Assembly (NCBI GenBank): GCA_910585415.1
Contig: CAJUDT010000119.1
Coordinates: forward strand, 1 to 5,726
Length of the DNA stretch: 5,726 nucleotides
DNA from: an uncultured Flavonifractor sp.
GTDB taxonomy: Bacteria > Bacillota > Clostridia > Oscillospirales > Oscillospiraceae
Reading direction: 5' to 3'
Below are positions 1-5,573 of this stretch, one piece after another. A program made the translations under genes and the position numbers. The notes beneath the pieces are model-generated. The model was given only the letters and a program-made list of their open reading frames with translations. It made no database searches and was not told where the DNA came from. The stretch's first letter is position 1. Every line of letters begins with the position of its first letter.

Positions 1-8
1 CGATCTTT

Positions 9-49
9 GGTTACTTTCCATCGCTGGAAAGTAACCCGCCGGAGGCGGG
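9..49. repeat. Tandem hairpin pair, probable dispersed non-coding repeat (partial)
   Basis: Two perfect inverted repeats lie end to end. The first has 12-bp arms at 9-20 and 25-36 around a TCGC loop. The second has 6-bp arms at 35-40 (CCCGCC) and 44-49 (GGCGGG) around GGA, and it overlaps the first by two bases. The sequence GAGAGTAAC at 68-76 partly repeats the descending arm GAAAGTAAC of the first hairpin, so the unit may extend to about 120. Neither hairpin is followed by a T run on either strand, so it is not a classical terminator, although it sits just downstream of the minus-strand response regulator. From memory, elements of this type recur between genes in Oscillospiraceae genomes; that is recollection, not something the single copy here can prove. 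The left boundary may lie outside the window. Confidence 0.55.
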
Positions 50-140
50 ACCAGCAAACGGAACGCAGAGAGTAACGTGGAAGAAGCAAAAGAGAACACA
101 AAGCCAACCAAAACAAGAAAAACCGCAATCCCTGAGAAGC

Positions 141-839
141 TCAAATTTTCTCCATTTTATACCCCAATCCCCAAACAACTTTAATGTATTGAGGATTCGC
201 CGGGTCAATCTCAATTTTTTCTCTCAAGTGCCGAATATGCACCGCCACGGTATTTTCAGACCCCAAAGAGGGGTCATTCCAAACCAGCTCATAAATCTGA
301 CTGGTAGAAAACACCCGCCCCGGATTTTTCATCAAGAGCAAAAGAATATTGTACTCAATAGGAGTAAGATTGACGGGCTCCCCGTCCACCGTCACAGCCT
401 TCGCGGCATCATTGAGGGAAATCCCGCCATTTTGCAGGGCCGCATCGTCCCCAGGCGTCTGACTTTTCCCGCCCAAGGTGGTGTACCGCCGCAGCTGACT
501 CTTGACCCGCGCAATCACCTCAATGGGATTAAACGGTTTCGTCACATAATCGTCCGCCCCAATGTTCAGCCCCAACACCTTATCCGAATCCTCGCTCTTG
601 GCGGTCAGCAGAATAATGGGAATATTCCGGTTTTCCCGGAGCTTGGCGGTGGTCCGAATACCGTCCAGACCGGGCATCATAATATCCATCAGCACCAAGT
701 CAACGCTCTCCCGCTCCACCAGACGCAGACACTCCAAACCGTCATAGGCCTTCAAGGTCCGATACCCCTCGCTGGTGAGATAAATGTCCAATGCGGAGAC
801 AATATCCCGGTCATCGTCGCAGATCAAAATCGTATACAA
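141..839 (-). CDS. OmpR/PhoB-family two-component response regulator (winged-helix DNA-binding)
   Basis: This is a cytoplasmic transcription factor switched on by phosphorylation from a sensor histidine kinase. Counting from the preferred TTG start (232 aa, normal family length), the receiver domain spans about 1-119: acidic pocket D8-D9-D10, phosphoacceptor D52 in LMDIMMPGLDG, switch residues T79 and Y98, and K101 in the KPF motif. A linker of about 15-20 residues leads to a Trans_Reg_C winged helix (about 135-232) with the family-typical NLTPIEYNILLLLMKNPG and VWGLGYKME stretches. The TTG at 839 has GAGGTG six bases upstream and places the protein start right before YTILICDDD. An upstream in-frame ATG at 890 would add 17 residues, but it lies inside a hairpin and has no good ribosome binding site. 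The receiver resembles VanR-like regulators. No kinase gene is in view; it could lie beyond position 1 past the repeat. Base composition is lower in G+C than the genes to the right. The regulated genes are unknown. Confidence 0.93.
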   Translation of the reverse strand: MYTILICDDDRDIVSALDIYLTSEGYRTLKAYDGLECLRLVERESVDLVLMDIMMPGLDGIRTTAKLRENRNIPIILLTAKSEDSDKVLGLNIGADDYVTKPFNPIEVIARVKSQLRRYTTLGGKSQTPGDDAALQNGGISLNDAAKAVTVDGEPVNLTPIEYNILLLLMKNPGRVFSTSQIYELVWNDPSLGSENTVAVHIRHLREKIEIDPANPQYIKVVWGLGYKMEKI

Positions 840-845
840 CCCAAT

Positions 846-851
846 CACCTC
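846..851 (-). promoter_or_regulatory. Ribosome binding site selecting a TTG start
   Basis: On the minus strand GAGGTG is followed by six bases (ATTGGG) and then TTG TAT ACG ATT. This is the best translation start signal for the response regulator and decides in favour of TTG at 839 over ATG at 890. Confidence 0.75.
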
Positions 852-871
852 AAGTTTCTCATAGAATAACA

Positions 872-888
872 GGGGCTTTTTAAGCCCC
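872..888 (-). other. Leader hairpin upstream of the response regulator start
   Basis: A perfect 7-bp inverted repeat (872-878 GGGGCTT, 882-888 AAGCCCC) with a 3-base loop lies in the 5' leader of the regulator mRNA, about 20 bases before its ribosome binding site. There is no U run after it on the minus strand, so termination is unlikely. It covers the competing upstream ATG at 890-888, which argues against that start. A role in mRNA stability or translation is only a guess. Confidence 0.5.
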
Positions 889-900
889 ATGGTGGTTCTT

Positions 901-918
901 CTTTAAGAATGCTTTAAG
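901..918. promoter_or_regulatory. Candidate operator: 7-bp direct repeat with 11-bp period
   Basis: CTTTAAG occurs at 901-907 and again at 912-918, so the repeats start exactly 11 bp apart, about one helical turn. Direct repeats with this period are the typical half-site layout for dimeric OmpR/PhoB-type regulators, and such a regulator is encoded immediately next to it. The site lies roughly 40-60 bases downstream of the predicted regulator transcription start. That position would fit repression or autoregulation rather than classical activation. Two short A/T-rich words can arise by chance. Confidence 0.4.
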
Positions 919-935
919 TTTCACGCCAACGAAAC
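918..935. other. Short inverted repeat in the regulator leader
   Basis: GTTTC at 918-922 and GAAAC at 931-935 flank the 8-base spacer ACGCCAAC. The stem is only 5 bp, so it could be a weak RNA hairpin, a protein-binding palindrome or chance. Confidence 0.25.
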
Positions 936-966
936 AGGAACACCATAGCTCCCCTGTAATTTTGAT

Positions 967-995
967 ATATTAGGAGAAAACGGTAAACTTGTCAA
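967..995 (-). promoter_or_regulatory. Promoter of the response regulator gene
   Basis: On the minus strand a perfect -35 TTGACA (995-990) is separated by 17 bp from a -10 TAATAT (972-967). Transcription should start near 960, giving a leader of about 120 nt before the TTG start. This reads as a sigma-A-type promoter that could work without an activator. Confidence 0.8.
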
Positions 996-1018
996 GGGAA
1001 ACGCCGCCCCGCCCTGTC

Positions 1019-1046
1019 TTGCATTTTTCCATTCCTATGGTATAAT
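1019..1046 (+). promoter_or_regulatory. Extended -10 promoter of the homocysteine methyltransferase-tex unit
   Basis: A perfect -10 TATAAT at 1041-1046 is preceded by TGG (1038-1040), an extended -10. The -35 is weak (TTGCAT at 1019-1024, 16-bp spacer). Transcription should start around 1052-1053, leaving a leader of only about 30 nt, too short for a SAM riboswitch or T-box. The -35 lies 23 bp from the -35 of the divergent regulator promoter, so polymerases at the two promoters could interfere with each other. Confidence 0.75.
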
Positions 1047-1083
1047 ACCTTCATCTTTCACACAACAAAGGAGAACATCTGCG

Positions 1084-2310
1084 ATGGAAACCATCCCCCG
1101 ATCCCTTCCGATTCTGCTGGACGGCGCCACGGGCACCGAGCTCTACCGGCGGGGTATGCCCCAGGGAGTCTCCGCCGAGGCGTGGGTACTGGAGCACCCA
1201 GACGCCCTGCTGGAGCTTCAGCGGAGCTATCTGGACGCGGGAACCCAGGTGCTGCTGACCCCCACCTTCGGGGCCAACCGGGCGGCTATGGCCCGGCACG
1301 GCCTGGAGGGACAGGTGGAGGACTACAACCGCCGCCTGACGGCCCTCTCCCGGCAGGCGGCCCAGGGCCGCGCCCTGGTGGCGGGGGACATGGCCCCCAC
1401 AGGACTCACCCTGGCCCCCTTCGGCAAGAGCACCTTTGAAGAGCTGGTAGAGATTTACACCCAGCAGGCCGCCGCCCTGGAGGACGCCGGAGTGGACCTC
1501 TTCCACATTGAAACCATGCTCTCCATGGCCGAGGCCCGCGCCGCTGTACTGGCCTGCAAGAGCGTCTCCCAAAAGCCGGTATGGGTGAGCTTTACCTGTG
1601 ACGGAAACGGCCGCACCCCGGCGGGGTCCGACGTGCTGGCCGGACTCATCGTCATGCAGGGGATGGGCGTGTCCGCCTTTGGCCTCAACTGCTGCGAGGG
1701 CCCCGCCGGCCTGCTGGAGCAGCTGCGGCGCATGACTCCCTATGCCCAGGTCCCCCTGATTGCCAAGCCCAGCGCTGGCCTGCCGGGGCAGCACCCCTGC
1801 TCGCCCAAGGAGCTGGCCTCCTACGTGTCCGCCTACGCTTACGCGGGGGTGCGGCTGTTTGGCGGGTGCTGCGGGGCGGGGGCGGAGCACATCGCCGCCC
1901 TTAAGCGGGCCCTGGGACAGGTCAGCTTTTCCTCCTTCCGGGCCCCGGAGCAGGACCCGGACGTGATCCCCTGCGCCAGTGAGCGGGAGGCCCGGTTCAT
2001 CACCCCCGACATCGACGTGGGGGAGACCATTGAGTGTACCCCCGATTTGATGGAGGACATTCTGGAGGCCGAGGAAAATTCCCCTCAGGGGGCCCTGAAA
2101 ATCGCCGTCCTGGAGGAGGACGACCTGGATATGCTGGCCGAAAATCAGTATGTGGTAAAGGACGCCCTGTGCATCTTCTCCGACGTGCCCGAGCTGCTGG
2201 AGCGGGCCCTCCGGCTCTACCAGGGCCGGGCCTTCTGGGACGGCACCGGGGAGCTGGAAGAGGCGTTTTTGGAGGAAATGAAGCAGAAATATGGCTTGAT
2301 ACTGCTGTAA
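1084..2310 (+). CDS. Homocysteine S-methyltransferase-domain protein with a partial MetH-like tail
   Basis: The N-terminal 280 or so residues form a homocysteine methyltransferase barrel, which moves a methyl group to the zinc-bound thiol of homocysteine to make methionine. Visible marks are the DGATGTEL loop (residues 13-20), GDMAPTG (101-107), E143 in HIETM, and the zinc ligands C203 in GLNCCEG and C262/C263 in GGCCG. Residues from about 285 form an acidic tail; the last 50 (ALCIFSDVPELLERALRLYQGRAFWDG and on to KYGLILL) resemble the first part of the pterin-binding domain that follows this barrel in cobalamin-dependent MetH. The protein then stops at 408 aa, well short of a barrel-plus-pterin fragment (about 560 aa) and of full MetH. 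No continuation exists in another frame, because the next gene begins 22 bp on. It may be one part of a split methionine synthase or use another methyl donor such as S-methylmethionine. The start is ATG with AAAGGAG ten bases upstream. Confidence 0.88.
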   Translation: METIPRSLPILLDGATGTELYRRGMPQGVSAEAWVLEHPDALLELQRSYLDAGTQVLLTPTFGANRAAMARHGLEGQVEDYNRRLTALSRQAAQGRALVAGDMAPTGLTLAPFGKSTFEELVEIYTQQAAALEDAGVDLFHIETMLSMAEARAAVLACKSVSQKPVWVSFTCDGNGRTPAGSDVLAGLIVMQGMGVSAFGLNCCEGPAGLLEQLRRMTPYAQVPLIAKPSAGLPGQHPCSPKELASYVSAYAYAGVRLFGGCCGAGAEHIAALKRALGQVSFSSFRAPEQDPDVIPCASEREARFITPDIDVGETIECTPDLMEDILEAEENSPQGALKIAVLEEDDLDMLAENQYVVKDALCIFSDVPELLERALRLYQGRAFWDGTGELEEAFLEEMKQKYGLILL

Positions 2311-2318
2311 CAGCCCAC

Positions 2319-2326
2319 AAAAGGAG
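2319..2326 (+). promoter_or_regulatory. Ribosome binding site of tex
   Basis: AAAAGGAG lies six bases before the ATG at 2333, within the 22-bp gap after the methyltransferase stop. No promoter or terminator fits in this gap, which supports co-transcription of the two genes. Confidence 0.8.
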
Positions 2327-2332
2327 CGGTTT

Positions 2333-4537
2333 ATGGAAACCATTTTACAGATACTGGCCCGGGAGCTGGGCAAGAGCGAGGAGCACATTCAAAACGTCAT
2401 TACCCTCATCGACGAGGGAAACACCATCCCCTTTATCGCCCGCTACCGCAAGGAGCTTCACGGGGCCATGGACGATACCGCCCTGCGCACTCTGGCCGAC
2501 CGCCTGCAATACCTGCGGAACCTGGACCAGCGGCGGCAGGAGGTGTGCAGCGCCATTGAGAATCAGGGAAAGCTCACCGAGGAGCTCTCTGCGGCCATCG
2601 CGTCGGCCTCCACCCTGGCGGAGGTGGAGGACCTCTACCGCCCCTACAAGCAAAAGCGCCGCACCCGCGCCACCATGGCCCGGGAAAAGGGGCTGGAGCC
2701 CCTGGCCCAGCTGCTCTTTGACCAGGGGAGGGACTGCCCGTCCCCGGAGGAAGCCGCTCAGGCGTACATCGACCCGGAGAAGGGGGTGGAGGACGCCGCT
2801 GCCGCCCTCCAGGGGGCCAGCGACATCATAGCCGAGTGGATTTCCGATGATGCCGCCCTGCGCAAGACCCTGCGGGAGCTGTGGCAGAGAAAGGCGGTAC
2901 TGGTCTCCAAGGCCGCCAGCAAGGAGCCGGAGGACACGGTGTACCGCCTCTATTACGACTTCCAAATCCCGGTCAGCCGGGCCCTGGGGCACCAGGTTCT
3001 GGCGGTCAACCGGGGGGAGCGGGAGGAAATTTTGAAGGTTTCCATTGACATGGACCGGGAGGCGGCGCTGATTGCCGTGCGCCGGGGGGTGCTCGTTCCC
3101 GGCGCGCCCTCCATGGCCTTCGTCCGCGCCGCCGCCGAGGATGCCTATGACCGCCTCATTGCCCCCAGTGTGGAGCGGGAGACCCGAAACGCCCTCACCG
3201 ACGAGGCCAATGAGGGGGCCATCCGCAACTTTGGCCTGAACCTCAAGCCCCTGCTCATGCAGCCCCCCGTTAAGGGCAAGGTGACCATGGGCCTGGACCC
3301 CGGCTACCGGAACGGGTGCAAGGTGGCGGTGGTGGACGGCACCGGAAAGGTGCTGAACACGGCGGTGGTCTACCCCACCTTCTCCAAGGCCAAGCAGCAG
3401 GAGGCCATTGCGGTTCTCTCCAGGCTCATTCAAAAGCATGGGGTGGCGCACATCGCCATTGGCAACGGCACCGCCAGCCGGGAGACGGAACAGATGACGG
3501 TGGAGCTCATTCGGGCCGTGGGCGGCGGGGTCAGCTATATGATCGTCAACGAGGCGGGGGCCAGTGTCTATTCCGCCTCCAAGCTGGCGGCGGAGGAATT
3601 TCCCGAATACGATGTAAACCTGCGCTCGGCGGTGTCCATTGCCCGGCGGCTCCAGGACCCCCTGGCCGAGCTGGTGAAGATTGACCCCAAGAGCATCGGT
3701 GTGGGCCAGTACCAGCACGACATGCCCCAGGCCCGGCTGGACGAGACGCTCTCCGGCGTGGTGGAGGACTGCGTGAACGCGGTGGGGGTGGACCTGAACA
3801 CCGCCTCCGCCCCTTTGCTGGGCCGGGTGTCCGGCCTGACGGCTACGACGGCGAAGAACATCGTCAAATACCGGGAGGAAAACGGGGTCTTTACCAGCCG
3901 CAGGCAGGTCCTCAAGGTCCCCAAGGTGGGGCCCAAGGCATTTGAACAGTGCGCGGGCTTCCTGCGGGTGCCGGAGAGTAAGTCCATTCTGGACAACACC
4001 GGGGTTCACCCAGAGAGCTATGGGGCCGCCGAGGCCCTGTTGGAGAAATGCGGCTATACCCTGACCGACGTGAAGGCGGGGAACCTGGGGGAGCTGCGCA
4101 CCCGAATGGAGGACCAGGGAGTGGAGGCCCTGGCGGAGGCCTGCGGTGTGGGAGCCCCCACCCTGCGGGACATCGCCGGAGAGCTGCTCAAGCCCGGCCG
4201 GGACCCCCGGGACGAGCTGCCCCGGCCCATGCTCCGCACCGACGTGATGGACCTGAAGGACCTCCGGCCGGGGATGGAGCTCACGGGTACTGTGCGCAAC
4301 GTGATTGATTTTGGCGTGTTTGTCGATATTGGGGTCCACCAGGACGGACTGGTCCACATCAGCCAGCTGGGGGGCCGCCGGGTGCGCCACCCCTCGGAGG
4401 TCCTCCGCGTGGGGGACATCGTGACCGTCTGGGTTCTGGAGGTGGACGAGAAGAAAAAACGCATCGCCCTGACCAGGAAGCCCCCGGCCATAGGAGAGGA
4501 ACTGGGCGGAATCCAACTAGAAAATCTTTGGGAATAA
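2333..4537 (+). CDS. tex: Tex-family RNA-binding transcription accessory protein
   Basis: Tex proteins are conserved cytoplasmic nucleic-acid-binding proteins linked to transcription and tolerance of stress; the exact biochemical role is not settled. At 734 aa the length is normal (family about 720-785) and all modules are present in order. The N-terminal helical Tex region covers about 1-200 and includes IPFIARYRKELHGAMDD (32-48) and DLYRPYKQKRRTRA (100-113). A YqgF/RNase H-like fold covers about 315-450, opening with LDPGYRNGCK (321-330) and including IGNGTASRETE and NEAGASVYSAS. Helix-hairpin-helix repeats lie at about 485-545 (GLTATTAKNIVKYREENG, then VPKVGPKAFEQCAGF). A second helical stretch covers about 550-620. 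An S1 RNA-binding domain covers about 647-715 (GTVRNVIDFGVFVDIG, GLVHISQL). It follows the methyltransferase gene by 22 bp, probably as one operon, though no functional tie between the two is obvious. No frameshift or missing domain is seen. Confidence 0.97.
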   Translation: METILQILARELGKSEEHIQNVITLIDEGNTIPFIARYRKELHGAMDDTALRTLADRLQYLRNLDQRRQEVCSAIENQGKLTEELSAAIASASTLAEVEDLYRPYKQKRRTRATMAREKGLEPLAQLLFDQGRDCPSPEEAAQAYIDPEKGVEDAAAALQGASDIIAEWISDDAALRKTLRELWQRKAVLVSKAASKEPEDTVYRLYYDFQIPVSRALGHQVLAVNRGEREEILKVSIDMDREAALIAVRRGVLVPGAPSMAFVRAAAEDAYDRLIAPSVERETRNALTDEANEGAIRNFGLNLKPLLMQPPVKGKVTMGLDPGYRNGCKVAVVDGTGKVLNTAVVYPTFSKAKQQEAIAVLSRLIQKHGVAHIAIGNGTASRETEQMTVELIRAVGGGVSYMIVNEAGASVYSASKLAAEEFPEYDVNLRSAVSIARRLQDPLAELVKIDPKSIGVGQYQHDMPQARLDETLSGVVEDCVNAVGVDLNTASAPLLGRVSGLTATTAKNIVKYREENGVFTSRRQVLKVPKVGPKAFEQCAGFLRVPESKSILDNTGVHPESYGAAEALLEKCGYTLTDVKAGNLGELRTRMEDQGVEALAEACGVGAPTLRDIAGELLKPGRDPRDELPRPMLRTDVMDLKDLRPGMELTGTVRNVIDFGVFVDIGVHQDGLVHISQLGGRRVRHPSEVLRVGDIVTVWVLEVDEKKKRIALTRKPPAIGEELGGIQLENLWE

Positions 4538-4540
4538 CCC

Positions 4541-4568
4541 TTGACAATTCCCATGATTGCTATATAAT
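4541..4568 (+). promoter_or_regulatory. Consensus promoter of the rpsF-ssb-rpsR operon
   Basis: A perfect -35 TTGACA (4541-4546) and a perfect -10 TATAAT (4563-4568) have a 16-bp spacer, one short of the optimum. Transcription should start near 4575. The -35 begins 3 bp after the tex stop codon and no terminator lies between them, so tex transcripts can read into this operon. Confidence 0.9.
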
Positions 4569-4574
4569 GATAGG

Positions 4575-4640
4575 GCTTGTTTCATAACAGGCACATCCTT
4601 GCCCCTGAAAGAGCGGGGGCCATATGTCCATAAGGAGGTG
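4575..4640 (+). ncRNA. rpsF leader RNA, candidate S6:S18-binding autoregulatory element
   Basis: Leaders of rpsF operons in many bacteria carry an RNA that mimics the 16S site for the S6:S18 pair and represses the operon when these proteins are in excess. Here a first hairpin forms at 4575-4592 (7 bp, UCAU loop). A second helix combines a G/C stem 4601-4607 with 4614-4620 (loop AAAGAG) and an outer stem GG-ACAU (4590-4596, one C bulged) with AUGUCC (4624-4629), leaving an asymmetric internal loop (4597-4600 / 4621-4623). The two hairpins share 4590-4592 and so compete slightly. UCCUU at 4596-4600 can instead pair with AAGGA (4632-4636) of the ribosome binding site, a possible way to block translation. 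The downstream part AUGUCCAUAAGGAGGUG is, from memory, a strongly conserved feature of Firmicutes rpsF leaders. The assignment rests on position and fold, not on a covariance search. Confidence 0.65.
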
Positions 4641-4648
4641 CAAACAAA

Positions 4649-4945
4649 ATGGCAAAACTCAGCGGAAATTATGAGGTGGTGTACATCCTCGACCCCAACC
4701 TGGGTGAGGAGAACACTGCGGCCATGGTAGCCAAGTTCAAGACCCTGGTGGAGAACAACGGCACCCTGGCGGAGATCGACGAGTGGGGCAAGCGCCGTCT
4801 GGCCTATCCCATCAACGATCTGAACGACGGCTACTATGTGCTGATGACCTTCAGCGCCAAGCCCGAGTTCCCCCGCGAGCTGGATCGTATCCTGCGCATT
4901 ACCGACGGCGTCATGCGTTCCCTGATCGTCAGCAAGGACGAGTGA
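4649..4945 (+). CDS. rpsF: Small ribosomal subunit protein S6
   Basis: S6 binds 16S rRNA in the platform of the 30S subunit as a pair with S18, which is encoded two genes downstream. The protein is 98 aa, normal for the family. It shows the N-terminal strand YEVVYILDPNLGEE (8-21), the signature EWGKRRLAYPIND (45-57), the strand YYVLMTFSAKPE (62-73) and the conserved ELDRILRITDGVMRSLIV ending. The start is ATG with the strong site AAGGAGGTG (4632-4640) upstream. It is the first gene of the rpsF-ssb-rpsR operon, follows the leader described above, and is 13 bp from ssb. Nothing is unusual. Confidence 0.98.
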   Translation: MAKLSGNYEVVYILDPNLGEENTAAMVAKFKTLVENNGTLAEIDEWGKRRLAYPINDLNDGYYVLMTFSAKPEFPRELDRILRITDGVMRSLIVSKDE

Positions 4946-4958
4946 GGAGGAACGAGAG

Positions 4959-5489
4959 ATGCTGAATCGGATCATACTCATGGGCCGTCTGACCCGTGAC
5001 CCGGAGCTGCGCCATACCCAGACGGGGACCCCTGTGGCCTCCTTCTCCCTGGCAGTGGACCGGGACTTCCGAGACAAAACCACCGGCGACCGGGCCACAG
5101 ATTTTATTGATGTTGTGGCCTGGCGCGCTACGGCGGAGTTCGTCTCCCGTTACTTCGCCAAGGGCCGCATGGCCGTGGTGGAGGGCCGCCTGCAAATCCG
5201 CGACTGGACCGACAAGGAGGGCAACAAGCGCCGCTCTGCGGAGGTCGTGGCGGATAACGTGTATTTTGGCGACTCCAAACGGGACGCCGAGGCGGCGGGG
5301 ACCTATGCTCCGCCCTCCGGCGGCTTTGGCGGGCCTTCCGGCGGCTACGGCGGACCTGCCAGCTACCCCGCCGCGCCCCCTCCGGCGGCTCCTGCCGGCG
5401 GTTATGGCGGGGGCCCCGGCGGCTATGCCGCGCCCTCCGGCGACCAGTTCGCCGGTCTGGGGGACGACGACGACGAGCTGCCTTTCTGA
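4959..5489 (+). CDS. ssb: Single-stranded DNA-binding protein
   Basis: SSB coats single-stranded DNA as a tetramer in replication, recombination and repair and recruits partner proteins with its C-terminal tip. The OB fold spans about 1-106: MLNRIILMGRLTRDPELR at the start, then PVASFSLAVDRDFRDK, DFIDVVAWRATAEFV with the conserved W55, GRMAVVEGRLQIRDW, and the closing EVVADNVYF. Residues 113-165 are a low-complexity linker rich in Gly, Pro, Ala and Tyr, with GGFGG, GGYGG, GGYGGG and GGYAA units. It ends in the acidic tip DDDDELPF, the usual partner-docking motif. Length (176 aa) is normal. The ATG follows GAGGAGG with 8-bp spacing, 13 bp after rpsF. Its place between S6 and S18 is the standard arrangement and marks it as the main replicative SSB rather than a plasmid or phage copy. 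Confidence 0.98.
   Translation: MLNRIILMGRLTRDPELRHTQTGTPVASFSLAVDRDFRDKTTGDRATDFIDVVAWRATAEFVSRYFAKGRMAVVEGRLQIRDWTDKEGNKRRSAEVVADNVYFGDSKRDAEAAGTYAPPSGGFGGPSGGYGGPASYPAAPPPAAPAGGYGGGPGGYAAPSGDQFAGLGDDDDELPF
5312..5440 (+). repeat. Low-complexity imperfect repeat in the SSB linker
   Basis: The word CCCTCCGGCG recurs near 5313, 5378 and 5433, with the related CCTTCCGGCGGCTA at about 5334, alternating with GGCGG and GGCTA/GGTTA units. These encode the PSGG, GGYGG and APSG blocks of the disordered linker. Such tracts expand and shrink by slippage, so linker length may differ between strains. Confidence 0.55.
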
Positions 5490-5502
5490 GCATTTTCCAT
5501 GG

Positions 5503-5552
5503 GGCGCGGCTCTGCCGCCGCGCCTGACACATTGAATCGGGCGTCAGGCCCG
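5503..5552 (+). other. Three overlapping hairpins in the ssb-rpsR gap
   Basis: The 84-bp gap can fold in different ways. Hairpin A has 8-bp G/C arms at 5503-5510 and 5517-5524 (loop UCUGCC). Hairpin B has 7-bp arms at 5522-5528 and 5543-5549. Hairpin C has 5-bp arms at 5538-5542 and 5548-5552. B shares bases with both A and C, so A plus C excludes B. None is followed by a U run, so a simple terminator is unlikely. They sit just ahead of the rpsR ribosome binding site AAGGAGG (5558-5564) and might adjust S18 output, influence mRNA processing, or mean nothing. Confidence 0.45.
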
Positions 5553-5573
5553 TGAAAAAGGAGGTTTCCCGTT

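Noticed and set aside
11..214. A 67-codon minus-strand open frame across the left repeat and the 3' end of the response regulator
   Set aside because: It overlaps the well-supported regulator gene in another frame, lacks a convincing ribosome binding site, and half of it is translated hairpin repeat; probably not a protein gene.
141..890. Response regulator starting at the ATG at 890
   Set aside because: The extra 17 residues are not typical of the receiver fold, the ATG is inside a hairpin, and the TTG at 839 has a well-spaced GAGGTG site.
1047..1083. SAM riboswitch or T-box expected before a methionine-related gene
   Set aside because: The predicted leader is only about 30 nt and contains no such structure.
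1051..2388. A 445-codon antisense open frame opposite the methyltransferase gene
   Set aside because: High G+C third positions in the real gene remove antisense stops; the translation is low-complexity with no recognisable domain.
2345..4516. A 723-codon antisense open frame opposite tex
   Set aside because: Same cause: strong codon bias of tex leaves the opposite frame open. The His/Gly/Leu-rich translation matches no family and the tex frame carries all expected domains.
4601..4620. G/C hairpin as a terminator for tex
   Set aside because: No T run follows, and it lies downstream of the rpsF promoter, so it fits a leader structure better.
5312..5440. Repeated CCCTCCGGCG words as a CRISPR-like or regulatory array
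   Set aside because: They are in frame inside ssb and encode its normal disordered linker; spacing is irregular.
5503..5524. G/C hairpin as a terminator after ssb
   Set aside because: The bases after it (TGACACATTG) contain no T run and rpsR follows in the usual operon order.
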